NCBI GenBank assembly: GCA_022497155.1
Contig: MU385722.1
Span: 496,001-560,000 of the forward strand
Source: Whalleya microplaca
Taxonomy: Eukaryota > Ascomycota > Sordariomycetes > Xylariales > Xylariaceae
Direction: 5' to 3'
Length of the DNA stretch: 64,000 nt
The translations under genes and the position numbers were made by a program. This document shows positions 1 to 12,194 of the stretch, piece after piece; position 1 is the stretch's first letter, and each line of letters starts with the position of its first letter. The notes under the pieces are model-generated. The model had not been told where the DNA came from. It did not search any database and saw only the letters and a program-made list of their open reading frames with translations.

Positions 1-2982
1 GACATAGATTGAATTTACGTTCAGCTATTCCACAGTTTCGGATGGCCTGCTATATATACAAAATACTGTACCAGTGCTTGACCCTCAAACCAACCAGGGG
101 CATGGTATGCCCCCATGACATGTCTAATTTGAAAAGAAAATATAAAAAAATAAAATAAAAATTCATATGTACATGGGCTGGAATTCTAACGCGTAGGAAA
201 TACATTGGGAGATTAGTGACACTCCAGAAGCACTTGGAATTCTCCTCAGGGCCTCCAATAACCACCGTGTGAACCCCGTGCTAATGCTGAAACTGGTATG
301 TGATTATGCTTGGGTTCTACTCGAAAGTTTTCAATCGCCAGTAATTCAATAACCTATATATCTACGTACCTAACAGGAGCCCATCGTTGCCAGCGAGCTG
401 GTTCGTGCTCCGGACCTACCTGGTGCTATAACGCAGCTAGGTAGATGGCTTCTGCGTACTCCGTTCTAAACTTGCAACACCTTCAGATGCTTTTATTAGA
501 AAATGACAGCATGACCGGGTCTTATCATCGCTATCCGAAAAGGTAAATTGGAATTTTTTAATTTAAGCTACATAAGCTGGGTTACGGGCTGACTGGTGAC
601 GTGGATAAACTTGATAAAATGGAGTATCTAGTTTGTTACTGTATCTATATTTATTCCATTGATGTTGAACAATCTGTTACATAACATAAACCATGACGCA
701 AATATTGTTGTGTAGAGATGCCAAGAATGAATGCGTAGGAGCAAGTAAGATGATGTGCATAGCACTTAAATGAAAGTATTGTCGGGAACCCTAGAACTAT
801 GCCCCCCAGTGTTGCTTAGTTGCAATCTCCGTATATGAAGAGCATATTTCCTTCCTACCTCCTGTATTGGTTATTATGTTTGATCTTTAGACGAGTGCTT
901 CGAAATTTTGCTACCCAAAGAGGTGAAATGTTCCAATCCCAGCACACAAGTGACAACCACTGCATAGTCTCGTGAAAGGGTGAACCCATGTTGCCGCTGG
1001 GGGAAAAGCTTGGCAAGTGATACCGGTGGGCATGGTGGTAAACCGAATGATGAGTCTTATGATAAGAGTTGGCTCTTTGGTTCTGTTAGTAGACGGAATT
1101 GCATGACTGAAGGCCTTCGAGCTGACTTGCCTGTATTACTGTCCATTGTGGGGATTGAAAGGTGGTTGGTTGGTGGGGTGAGATGTTTGAAATCGCTTAA
1201 GGGCTGAATCTTGGGTTATCAAACTGGTAACTCTGTCTGATGATGGGATTGGGGTATGAGGACATTAGGGAATGAGGAAACAATACGCACTAGTGAAAAG
1301 ATGGAGGTACTTTTATATCTAAATGCCCGTCTCCCAAGATCATTGAAGTCATATCCTAGAGATATTGTGTCTCAGCCCCTAACCACAAGAAATAGATATC
1401 TAGAGGTCCGGCGAGCTAATCTGCAAGAGACAAGACCAATCATCTTGAGTATATCCAGGCCGGTAGGTCCGGCATGTAGAAGGTGGCCTATCATTTACGA
1501 CCCGCGTTTAGAATACATACCTGGCCGGACCCACTTCTGCAACGCGACTGCGTCAGACATGCATTGTCAACTTCGCCGAACGAATGGCTTGCCTACCTTG
1601 ATACATAGGCACTGTTCAAAATTACCATTTAGACAAAATGACTCTTAGGTTATTCAACTGCCTATGACGATATATATTGAATTACACGCAGCTTATGCGT
1701 ATCATTGTAGTTATTAGGGAAGTGTTATCACTAACCTAGAGCCTGTAGGGTGAATCCCCTGCATTAAATAGGTGTGGAACTACAGAGTTGATGAGACTTG
1801 ATTTACTCGATGTAAGCTATTTTAGAGTGGCAGATAGCATGTTATATATACACAATGCTATTATATCCCTTGAACTGAACCAGTCCTTAACACTCAATTC
1901 AACAATAGCCATAGGTCGTGGGGCGTGCCAGTTACCCCGTATTCCACCAATACACTTTCAGCTTTTCATATCTAATTAAAGGTATCTTTAAGTCTAGACC
2001 TGTACACATCCCAAACTAGAAAGAGTCTCATAATTATTAGCTGGATAGCAAGCATCCGCTTGGCCATTTGTTGTTGAAATACAGGGTTAATGAGACCTGG
2101 TTGACTTGAGGTTCAGCTATTCTAGAGAGTGGCAGATGGCCTGTTATATACACAATGCTACTACGTGCCTTGTACTGTACCAGTCCTTGACTCAATTCAA
2201 CATCTGTGACGTACGAGTTGAAGTTCATAGGAAACTCTAATAGTGTCTGCTTCTAGACATCTAGACACTGGCACGCCGTTATCGGCTGGTTGTCTCTCCC
2301 GCGTATAGTATTTTATAAAATGATTTACACCGATGGAGACTTGTGTACTCGTACACTCTCACAGGATAGATGTGGGTAAACCTTGAACTAAGAAACCTTG
2401 CCCCCTTCTACCGGATTCTTTGAATATGACGATGTTGACTTATGTCAACATTCACAGGCAAATAAAACTAGAGGCACACATGGGTCTGGAATAAAGCAAA
2501 TGGTTAGTGGTTTCACTGTTGCATCAGTGGAATATCGCTTTCCGTTTTATTAGTCTAGACTAACGCAGGAGGTGTGCCATCGTTCCCACAATCTTCTTCT
2601 TATTAGTTGCATATCGTAAGTCATAAGCTCGTGAGTCATAAACTCGTAAGTCATAGAGTTGTAGCATGTGAAGGCCATGAACCCGTTATATGTGGGGTTG
2701 CGATGCAGTTTCATACAATCCCGTCCCACAAGTAGAAGTTCTACTTTACCAGATGTCAGACAACTGCAGTGGTTATTTTTGTGACCATTATCGCATTGTC
2801 ATCGCCTCCACTGCACTTGAATTCCGAGCAAGTGGATTTATGCCAGCAGAGCATCATAACTATCTTGACAACCTCATCAATCTCCATATTCAGTGATCGA
2901 AGAAGTTGGAAAACCTCCTGAGGAAATGAGGTTTCTAGGTGCTTGTCTGATTTAGTAGGTTAGATTATTCCGTTGACTGGAC
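1..2982. repeat. AT-rich repeat-bearing gap with three diverged direct-repeat copies
   Basis: No convincing gene is seen. Two stretches, about 1781-1904 and 2080-2202, are clear diverged copies of one sequence: both run from a TACAG-GTT-ATGAGAC start through a GTGGCAGAT core and a TATACACAATGCTA block to CAATTCAACA. A third, partial copy lies at about 12-90. Differences between copies are mostly C/T and G/A, as expected of repeat decay by cytosine mutation. At about 2609-2655 a 15-16 base unit ending in AGTCATA is repeated three times. The short open frames here have no recognisable protein features. Confidence 0.6.
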
Positions 2983-4631
2983 TCATAAGTGAAAAGGCAG
3001 GTTCTTACGAAGTCGGTAGTAAGCATCTTTCGCTGACCATGGTAAGATATTGGCTGAACTTAGTTTGAAGCCATTCCGATCATCTAGAGTCGACTGGTAG
3101 CTGTTAATTTGAGCCGTGTTAGGTAGCCTGTGGTGCCTGAAGAACGCAGATACCTCCTGCTGGCAAGAGCAATGCTTAGGGCTTGGCTCTCCATGATCCC
3201 ACTTCCTATGGTCATTCTTTCCTGTCTCTTCACTGTCTTCGTTATGTCGACTGTTCTGGAGTAGCTGCCAGCGCATGAAGCTCTGACTATGGCTAGCATT
3301 AACAGACACACCAGAGACATGAGAGCAACCACCATCATTGACGTGTCCCCATTTCATCCCTTTGAATGCTATTCGGTCTACATCATCAAGATCATCCACA
3401 AGATCGTGGTCATCTATTTAACAGTAAGTATGTGACATTAGCTTCACCAAATATCAAAGATGTGAAATTGACTCACGGTAGATCTTCTCAGCCTTCATAA
3501 CTCTTCCAAACAACTCCACCAATTCTGATCCTGTTTCAGCTCTTCTATATGCGCACCAATCCCCACATCCTTGCGGAAAACCGATTCCGGATCCCTACTT
3601 ATCAAGGAGTATTTTCCTGTTAGTCCGTCAAATAATTCCCGGTTTCCTAAGAGATAATCCTCTAATATTTGGTATTGTCAGTGAATGTGAATATCAGTGC
3701 AGATGAGAATAGGTATGAGACTTGACGGTAGTATCAAAACTTACAATCCCCAAACTCCCTGCATCTCTGTACCCTACGACGATAGCAGAGACAAAGACGC
3801 CGAATACACAGAGCAGGTATGACAGGATTCTCATAAGTACGCCCGCCAACAATAGCTTTAAACTCATCCATCACCTCCAGTTCCAGGGCTTCAAGTATGT
3901 TGGCGACGTGTGCGAACAGTTGAGATCGGGCTGGTTCTGGCAGCGCCACTGAGCACCTCAACTCATCGAGGACACTGGAATGTATCTTTCCTAGTGTCGG
4001 CTGACCTAGATGTGTATCATCAGACGTGATAAGGCCGTATCGATACAGTGTTTTCTGCTGCTCATCCATATCCACAGGACCACGATGATCCAAAAAACGA
4101 TCGAGACGAACAATTTCCAATGTCTTGCGAGGAAGTGATTCCTAGAGTTTTTGTTAGCAAATCTTTCCAACTTAAAAATATAATACTAACTTTATCTAAG
4201 TTGCCAGGGTGATTGATCCATCGCGAAAGGAATTCAGTGCACGCTGTCTCAACATCGGTGCACGCTGTCTCATTATCGCACGGGCCATTTTCATGCTCGC
4301 CCTTAAAGTCGAAGTTACCCCATGCAGCCAACGCTTCACGGTCTGGAAGCGAAGGAGGTTCTATATAGTATTCCTTTCTAGGGGTGGCATGAGTAGAGTA
4401 GTGAGTAAGTACGGCCTGGTTGAAGAGTAGCTCTTTACTAGATAAGAGCCCCGGTATCAATGCATGTGTTGCCTTAAATAACACACTTGCGTTTGGCTGA
4501 GCAGGCTCAGTGAATGTTCGATTGATGCAAGAGGTTTTTTTGACTTCCCTGTATTGAACTTGCAACGTCGGCGCGTCGGGATGATAATAGAGAAAGTCTC
4601 CATGCACTAGTAAAGGATGAGTCAATGTCAT
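2983..4631 (-). CDS. Hypothetical multi-exon protein, possibly degenerate
   Basis: I do not recognise this protein. Exon 1 runs 4631-4191 from an ATG and ends at GTTAGT. The intron has a GCTAACA branch site and CTAG acceptor, and exon 2 continues in phase at 4141-3745, ending at GTAAGT. A last exon, about 3418-2983, is reached after a GTGAGT intron and ends in TGA. The part between 3745 and about 3480 is not resolved. One frame there encodes an ELFDGL..DPESVFRKD stretch and another a VELFGRVMKAEKIY stretch, and joining them needs a frame change. The gene may therefore have an unusual exon there or be decaying. The product would be about 400 residues, without obvious membrane segments in the chosen frame. 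Its AT-rich surroundings, next to LTR debris, fit an accessory or dying gene. Confidence 0.45.
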
Positions 4632-4900
4632 CGTTTTGCTTGAGCCGATGGTATTAGTAGGCTCAGCTGGATAGCTAGGAAATTGGCCATAAAAGTCTTC
4701 AAAGTGGGTAAGTAATCATAAATAGAGATGCTTCTGGGAAACAAAACTGACTAGGCCTTTTTTTACGAATGTTGAAGAGCTCATTGTGTGGCTTGCAGAA
4801 TCTCTCTTGGGTCTCCCGTTGTCACACGGCTATTGGAGCCAAGCCCAGTTGGAAGCTATACGAAATACAGGAATGTTATACGAGTAGATATATTAGGTGC

Positions 4901-5199
4901 TGTTAGAAATTATTCGATACTGTCGGAATGTATAACTACCTAACAAAAGGTATAATTACCAGACAGCGGCTATGTCGGCAACAGACTAGATACGTATCAG
5001 GAATACGTACCACGACAGCAAGTCTATAAAACCTGTCGCCGACCCTTATACTTAGATTAAACCTTAGAACCCATAAGTACCCTCGGAGGCCCTAGAGAAT
5101 TACTAGCTGAATAGATATATTCCAAGCCCTGATTACAGCCCTGATCACATTTATCTCGTGACATTAATAATCTCTCAGTCTTACAATTCTACCACAACA
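4901..5199. mobile_element. Probable solo LTR (copia-like), degenerate
   Basis: The stretch starts TGTTAGAAATTATTC and ends CTACCACAACA, so it has TGTT..AACA termini. It carries a TATAAAACC box about 125 bases in. This layout is typical of fungal Ty1/copia LTRs. No matching target duplication is visible (GGTGC before, CACAC after), and no primer-binding site or polyprotein follows. It is best read as an old solo LTR or fragment. Confidence 0.5.
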
Positions 5200-5277
5200 C
5201 ACACCCACAATCTTATAACTTTACAATATTGAATATCCTAATCTCATATCTCACGAATCCATAAATTTATTGTTTTC

Positions 5278-5337
5278 TGTCGCGGGATATACCATGTGTA
5301 ACTGCGGTGCAGAAATAACGGCGTCGTTTTTGTTACA
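5278..5337. mobile_element. Diverged copy of the 62-base TGTCGC element
   Basis: This 60-base stretch begins TGTCGCGGGATATA and ends GGCGTCGTTTTTGTTACA. It aligns over its whole length, about three quarters identical by eye, with 31356-31417. The right terminal repeat is changed (TTACA instead of GCGACA) and no flanking duplication is visible, so it is the more decayed copy. Confidence 0.5.
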
Positions 5338-7033
5338 TTTATGATATCACGATTTCATGATAGGTATCGCGGCAACCAGTAATCTGGGACTCCAAGATGC
5401 AATCTGCAGGGATCTCACTGGGAAGTAATACAATAAAATCTCACAGCCAGTAGATATTAGTTCATTAGCATCCTCTATTGCTAGAATATTAGAAATCAGA
5501 GAACCCGTATGCTATGTATTGTAGCGTATCCTCCCATGGCTCTAGATTTAGATGCACTTAGACTAAGACCTTATAACTATTAGCGGGTATTCACCCTAAT
5601 CTATAGCGTTAATGGCATATCAAAGTCAACAATGTTGCTATAATTATAAGTACCTATTTAAGTGCAGGCATAAAGAATTCCGTTGTGTGTGACTCTATTA
5701 CAGTCCACGCTTTGATGTTACTGAAGTAATCCTGTGATGGCCTAATAATATGGCTTAGATCTACTAATACTATGTCTTCTACGTCAATTCTTTGTTTTCG
5801 TACAATGCCTTTGTCACTAAAAGGCTTTTTCTCTCACACATGTTAGAGATTATATTCTAGACAATCTCAGTATCTTAAAATAGATATAGTGTTCATATTT
5901 TATGGATGAGATATATCTAAATATACGTCTAATTATAACCGGATTTCCTAATTAGGCAAAAATGAGTCTATCCCAGGTCACTCCGACATAATGCCCTTGC
6001 TGTGTAATCCCTTACATCCAAAGTAGCCTGGAATTGTTTAGATATCCATTCGACAACACCGCTTAAATGCTCATGATTCTTACAGCGGTCAACACCTAAA
6101 CTCTAACCGCGATTACAACAAACGACTTTTACACATCATATATATCATTGTAGATATATTACATGCAGTTAAATAGACTATGCGTTGGTGAACAATGAAT
6201 TGCTGGGATCCTAGCTACCTATGTCCCCGTACGTACACAGTATCACACTCATGTGGGCCAGCAGTAGTAGGTTTTAGGTAGGTGGCCTAATTCAACATAA
6301 AGAATGAATGGACTAGATGCCTATAGGCGACGTCATAGAATAAGGGAATGAATACCACAGTGAAAAAAGGAAACACAATAAGAGAACTTTCAGAGATCGT
6401 TTACAAGAACCCTTAAGCCATCCTCGGCTTAGCTCAGCATCCTGAAGTCGGAAAGAATGGAAGTTCAAGGGCTGAGTAACCCGATCAAGATTAGAATTGT
6501 CATGATAATCACCTGCTTCTTTGCACTTCTTTGAACATTATTTTGGCGCCTCCCCCACGCACAGGCTCGCCGAGCTACTCTAAAGGAGAACCAAAGCCAA
6601 TTGAATCGAGTCTGACGAGATGGGTGGGTCCGGCGAGCGCAAAGTGTGTCCCATGCCTGCCATTCTAAATTAAAAATTTCTCGCCGGATCCAATTGTCCA
6701 GTTAGATAGGTATGTCGGCTGCATGCTAGCATCATAGGTACATGCACCTATTGCGCGTCAAACCGCCATACTTGACATACGGAGTACACTTGATTCTGAG
6801 GGTTCACCAATCAATCCTCCGTGGGAATTTGACCTAATGATAAAATATCGCATTGATTGGTCTGCATGCATTGATCGTTGTAGCTCTCTGACGGTCTGGA
6901 TTGAGAAAATAGCGGGAGAAGACCTTCTTGGCTTATCAGCTTATTTGCGTTCAAAGGCATCCAGTGGACCCTTCGAGAGCTTCGGGTATCCCTATAGAAC
7001 CCTGCTTTTATAACTCGAAAATATTACTGATGT

Positions 7034-7936
7034 TCAGTTCTTGGATGATCCTCCAGGCGCCGTTGCAGATATAGCTATATAATGCCAGTAGCCATGTCCT
7101 CTATATGACTCTACGCCAGCAACTGTATTGATGAAGTAACGTTCAAGCTTGAAAAGGCGAATAAAAAAATACGGAACGATGGCGAGGAGGAAGAAAATTC
7201 GCGTCATCGGACGTATATTGTCAGAGTAATCACGGACAACGATATCTTCGAAGCCAGCATCCTCCACCATTTGTCTAATCACGCCAGGATGTGATATAGC
7301 GTTCGTAGGCATAGCTGAATACTGGTTGACCATCGCCATAGAAGCGGCCAGGTCTTGTGGTGAATCGGGGAGTGCGTTATGGTCGTACTCAAACATCACG
7401 AGACGACCGCCGGGGCGTAAAAGACGGCGAAAGCCAGCTAAAACAGCTTTCGGCTGGGTTGCATGAACAAATGTCTCCATAGTATATATACCGTCGAAAG
7501 ACTTGGACTTCAGAGACTCCAGGTGATGATAGTCCATCTTGCGCACCCCAATCGTGCCCCCGGGCAAACCAGAGCGCTCCACATTGCGACGTGCTTTCGC
7601 AACGTGGTGATCCACGATATCTATGGCCTCGACTTTTAGCCCAAAGGCTTTGGCCATATGCAGTGCCACGTGCCCGACACCGCAGCCGGCATCGAGTACC
7701 TGGGAGCCCGACGGTAACGCAAGAGCCTCGCCCAATCTATCCTCCATGCTACGCAAGGCTCTTGACAGTGGGAAAGGCCAGTATTTATCATGATCCCAGT
7801 AGCCGAAATGCCTCGTACCTCCCAGTAGGAATCTGTATCCAATTCGTGACTCGAGAGAGGCATAGTAGGATTGCAATTGCGGATTCGAGTTGATCTGAGG
7901 CTTTCCCTCGCTAGATTCCTCGGAAGGGAGTGGCAT
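7034..7936 (-). CDS. Class I SAM-dependent methyltransferase
   Basis: Single-exon gene, 300 residues, from ATG at 7936. The SAM-binding motif I, VLDAGCGVG, lies at residues 80-88. It is followed by an acidic motif II region (EAIDIVDHHV) and an LLRPGGRLVMFEY motif near the middle. These place it in the class I (Rossmann-fold) family, with a layout like the small-molecule and sterol C-methyltransferases. A hydrophobic stretch near residues 248-262 (FFLLAIVPYFFIRLF) could give membrane association. Substrate cannot be read from the sequence. Such enzymes often decorate terpenoids, sterols or polyketides. A P450 lies 2.4 kb away in divergent orientation, but with an LTR between them the two need not form a cluster. 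Confidence 0.85.
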   Translation of the reverse strand: MPLPSEESSEGKPQINSNPQLQSYYASLESRIGYRFLLGGTRHFGYWDHDKYWPFPLSRALRSMEDRLGEALALPSGSQVLDAGCGVGHVALHMAKAFGLKVEAIDIVDHHVAKARRNVERSGLPGGTIGVRKMDYHHLESLKSKSFDGIYTMETFVHATQPKAVLAGFRRLLRPGGRLVMFEYDHNALPDSPQDLAASMAMVNQYSAMPTNAISHPGVIRQMVEDAGFEDIVVRDYSDNIRPMTRIFFLLAIVPYFFIRLFKLERYFINTVAGVESYRGHGYWHYIAISATAPGGSSKN

Positions 7937-8992
7937 AATGAGACTCAGGAATAGTACCTACACGTTCAGGTACGTGCATTGAAGTGCCTGGCGCTAGCGG
8001 ATGTGTCGATTCTTCGTAACACCAATGTTTTATAGCGGAATCAATTCATTTGCTGTTAGGGGTACAAAGGAACATGGGGGATTTCCTAGTCAGAATTCAG
8101 GAAAGGAGGAATCAGCAGTTCTAGTTCTAGCTTGACTGAAGCTTTGGAATTATGTCGTTGGGATGTTGTTACGATAAGGCCTATGATAGCCCCATGGGTC
8201 ACACTAATAGCGGAAACTAAACCCTAACGGAGACTGCGTGGTACACTACGTAAAAGGCAGGCCCCACTGTTAGGCTGGGCTAATATATGTAAAGTGGTTA
8301 AGTTCTCTTTCTGACAGGGTTAATTGGCCTTCACTCTGTCAGCTCATCTGCACAATTTACAATTACGACGCCTATGTGCGGTCCTATGCTGCTATCTTCT
8401 AGCAACCTGCCCGCCTCGTCCAAGGCTATTATTACCGCTAGAACGTGTTAGCTGCGGGCATACCTTTCATGTTGACATATCTCTACGTACTGTTCTTAGA
8501 GTATTACTTGAATACCACTTATGAGACCTGTACATACGTACATTGACATATTACAACCATGCTTGACTGAAAATAAAAGCCAACACAGGTAGACCTTCAT
8601 ATCACAGCTAGTATGTTTAAGCAATGCTCATTAGCGGCAGCCGAATAATGAATTGCCTACCGAATATCTCCAGTGCCGCATATCTCTGCAGCCTCAGTTT
8701 AAAAAACTTCTATAACGAAAACATAAGAAACCGTTAAATTTTATTGTATAGCCTATTAATATAGAAGAGATTAAACAACCCATATGCTATGTAAGTCAAT
8801 ATTTTCTCTAGAGATTCTTACTCTATGTCTGTTCAAACTAGAACCTTAACAATATATAGTTATTCATTATCATCTTCGACGCAGTACGGTTAACTAAACT
8901 GTTGTAGAAGAGTGGTACTAGGCAAGGAACCATGCCAGAAACTTCGATATACAACCTAATCGTGAATGGAGTTACGGAGTATACCAGTCTGC

Positions 8993-9327
8993 TGTAACGA
9001 TTACTCTAATCGGGTCGAAAGTGTTACAACCACCCATTCCTGAATATCCCCGCATTCAGCTACCACGTGATTTCTGGTTGCCAAGAAATAATGGCTTGGC
9101 AACCAAATGGTTGCCAAGAGATAATGGCTTGGCAACCAAATGGTTGCCAAGGAATAATGGCTTGGCAATCAAGTCCCATTTACTAGGAAACTATTCAGGT
9201 ATAAAAGGACTATGTTTCGCCGTCCCTTAGATAGTCTCTCTTTGCTAGTCAGCGATCAATCTAAGTATTTTACCTTTCACGCCTTTTGTTATTTCAAATC
9301 AAGACCTGTGGTAACGGCTTCGTTACA
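8993..9327. mobile_element. Probable solo LTR (gypsy-like)
   Basis: About 335 bases bounded by a 7-base inverted terminal repeat, TGTAACG at the left and CGTTACA at the right, the TG..CA form of LTRs. A TATAAAAGG promoter box sits at about 9200, behind a 99-base tandem repeat that would lie in U3. No target-site duplication is visible (TCTGC before, GAAAG after) and no internal retroelement sequence is attached, so an old solo LTR is the simplest reading. Confidence 0.55.
9075..9173. repeat. Three tandem 33-base units, each a hairpin
   Basis: Three direct copies of a 33-base unit. Each has the arms TGGTTGCCAAG and CTTGGCAACCA (11-base perfect inverted repeat) around AAATAATGG-like loops. Copies differ at single bases (AAATAA, AGATAA, GAATAA), and the last right arm is CTTGGCAATCA. 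The period is a multiple of three, so one frame reads an 11-residue repeat, but nothing suggests it is translated. Confidence 0.9.
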
Positions 9328-10306
9328 GAAAGTATGAATACACGTATGACTTATACAACCAGACATTCAATGGATAAGTGGTTCGGAGATTGATGCTCTG
9401 GGTCACGGAAATAGGATATATACAAACCAGAGCAGCGTTATTTTCTATTTACTCTGATGCACTTGCACTCTGCGTGATGTAACACAGGTCTGTTCATCTA
9501 ATGCTTTGATAATGCTTTGAAATACGCTGTATTATACCAACCTTCCAAATGTCTAGTACCCAGAGTCCCGGCCTATCCGAGACTGCCCTGCATTGCTTTA
9601 TTGGTCTTTATACAAGATGATGTTGTCATAAATAGATATCAGGTAAGTGTAATTTAATTATATATATTTACTCGTGAACTAAGAGACATCGTCCGACAAG
9701 TATTATAGTTTTATTGATATTTTCATTACAATGAGGTGGCCTTCTTTCATCGCCTATAGCACTTTGAGGTTGCGTATCGCAAATAGTTACTTGTTGTAAT
9801 CAGATCATTGAACGGATGGCTTACTGCGGCTCATCGACTATGTGTGATATAACCCTGTAAATCTACAGAAACTTCAATTGGTTGTAGCATAGAAACACCT
9901 CACAATGTAACATCGATACTACTATATACCTTATGTAAGCTGACAGCAATGCTACGACATCGTCATGCACACAATCTACCACACCTTGGAGGCGGATTTC
10001 CCTCACGCAGAACGATTTGCGGAGACACATCGTAGGGCTTCAACTGGGCGGAACGGTTGCATGCCGAGCCGTAGGCAGCTAGTTATGCCAGTGAGACCAA
10101 TGATAACTGCCCACTATCAAGCCGCATAATCAAGAATATCGTTAAAACCCCGCTCATGAAGCTTGTGTAACCTCGAGAAGGTGATAATGAAAACCCGGGA
10201 ATAACGGAACTATGTGACAATTTTGGGCGAAGCTCTTTCTTTAAAAGTCTTCAGAGTGACTCCGAGGGTGTTTTACACTATATCTTCTTTAACCAGACTC
10301 TTGCAG

Positions 10307-12194
10307 ATGATTGACATCATGGCCAACTTACTATTCAGTATCATCGGGACAGCTGCGCTACTGCTGCTACTTCATCGGCTCAGTAAAATTGGTCAACGGC
10401 CCGCGGGATGTCCTCCAGGCCCCGATACACTACCGATAGTTGGGAACCTTCACCAAATCCCCAAGAAGAAAGCCCATCTGCAATTTCAAAGATGGGCCGC
10501 ACAATACGGTCCAGTGTATTCTCTTATGATGGGCACCAAGGTCGTTGTAGTGCTTTCGACAGACCAGGCTATTAAAGATTTGCTCGATAAGCGAAGCGGG
10601 ATCTATTCTTCAAGGCCGGAGATGTATCTCGGACAGTTGATTAGTGGTGGATTTCGGATGCTGCTCATGGTGAGACTTCGACCGATATAGTCTTTTGAAA
10701 GCAGAGGAGTTGACTCGTCGTATCAGGAGTACGGCGAAACATGGCGCATGATCCGCCGAATCGTTCACAACAATCTCAATATCAAAGCGGCACGCACATA
10801 TGTCCCGTATCAGGATCTCGAGAACAAGGCGATGCTCCTCGGCTTCCTCGAAAGCCCAACCCAATTCATTGACCATCTGCGGAGATACACAAACTCCTTG
10901 ACGACTCAGATGATTTTCGGCTTTAGAACCACGAGCATCGACGACCCAAAACTCAAGCAGCTTTTCCATGTGCGTTTCTCATTTCATTCATAGACTTGAG
11001 AGCTTCCGGCTAATAAGGTCACAGGGATTCGAGCAGTTCTCTCAGGTGACCGGCACGCAGACGGCTGCTTTACTAGATCTCTATCCAATACTGCGGTATC
11101 TTCCTGATGCTCTCGTGCCCATGAGGAAATACTCGCAAGATCTACACCGAAAGGAGTACGACTTGTACGTAGGATGCTACCTAGAAACCAAGAAGAAGTT
11201 GCGAGAAGGGATAGCAAAGGTAAGACCGAAGATTCTGAGAGACTTATTGACCCAAGACATTAACATTTCGTGAAGCCTTGCTTCTGCGTCGATCTTGTCC
11301 GTGCCCAAGACGAACAGAAATTTTCCGACGGCATCGCCGGATACGTCAGCGGGTCTCTTCTTGAAGCTGGTTCAGACACGACAGCTGCTACACTTGTAGG
11401 CTTTGTCCAGGCGATGCTGCTCTTCCCCGAAGTTCCCAAACTCGCACAAGCAGAGCTTGACCGCGTATGTGGGGATCGTCTCCCAGATCTGGACGACCTT
11501 CCCGATCTGCCTTACATCCGCGGCTGCATCAAGGAGAGCATGCGGTGGATGCCGACCGCTATCCTAGGTGTGCCTCATGCCGTGGTCCGCGACGATGAGT
11601 ACATGGGGTACAAGATCCCCAAGGGCGCCACGATGATGTGGAACGTCTGGTAAGCGACTAGCTTTTTGCGCACCAGAAAATTCGTAGGTAATGGCTTGCT
11701 CATTTCTTCGCGTCAACAGGACAATCCACAACGACGCAATGCGGCATCCGAACCCGAGGCGGTTTGACCCAGCCCGGTGGAAGGACGACAACCAGACGTC
11801 GGCCGAGGCGGCTAACAACCCGGACGCGACGAAACGCGACCATTTTCTCTTCGGGGCCGGCCGTCGCCTCTGTCAAGGCATGCACATCGCGGACCGGTCC
11901 CTCTTCCTGGCCATCTCGCGGCTGCTTTGGGCCTTCGACTTCCGCAAGGCAGTGGATGAGGCTACCGGGGAGGAGATCGTGCCGGATATGGGTGACCTTA
12001 CTGAAGGCTTACTGATCCAGCCGAAGCCGTTCAAGGCCGATATCGTGCCGAGGAGTGCCTTTAAAGCCGAGCGGGTCCGGGAAGAGTGGAGCAAGATGAC
12101 GGAGCTGCTGGATGACGAGATGCAATGGAAGAATGTGCCTGAAGGGTTAATCTGGAAGGACTTTGCGTTTGTTGAAACTGCGGCCAAGCCGTAA
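10307..12194 (+). CDS. Cytochrome P450 monooxygenase
   Basis: Five exons, 10307-10669, 10727-10969, 11025-11219, 11276-11649 and 11720-12194, give 549 residues, normal for a fungal microsomal P450. ATG at 10307 or 10319 precedes a hydrophobic N-terminal anchor and a proline hinge (PPGP). Residues 298-303, AGSDTT, are the oxygen-binding I-helix motif. E354-S-M-R357 is the K-helix ExxR. FGAGRRLCQG holds the haem-ligand cysteine at about residue 443. The intact motifs and clean 55-70 base introns indicate a functional haem-thiolate oxygenase of the endoplasmic reticulum. It resembles secondary-metabolism P450s of the O-methylsterigmatocystin oxidoreductase type. The substrate is unknown, and no polyketide, peptide or terpene synthase is in the window. 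Confidence 0.92.

Larger units (their letters stand above)
4632..7033. other. AT-rich intergenic region with retroelement debris
   Basis: No gene is supported. The stretch holds a probable solo LTR (4901-5199), a 60-base element related to one at 31356 (5278-5337), and AT-rich sequence. A short block around 5504-5517 (CCCGTATGCTATGTA) recurs in slightly changed form near 8781-8795 (CCCATATGCTATGTA), suggesting both come from one decayed element. Confidence 0.5.
7937..10306. other. Intergenic region with a solo LTR
   Basis: 2.4 kb between the divergent methyltransferase and P450 genes. It contains the probable LTR at 8993-9327 with an internal 33-base tandem repeat, plus AT-rich sequence on both sides. 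No coding region with recognisable features is seen. Confidence 0.5.

Noticed and set aside
7034..12194. Methyltransferase and P450 as a secondary-metabolite cluster
   Set aside because: Only two tailoring-type genes 2.4 kb apart with an LTR between them; no backbone synthase, regulator or transporter is adjacent.
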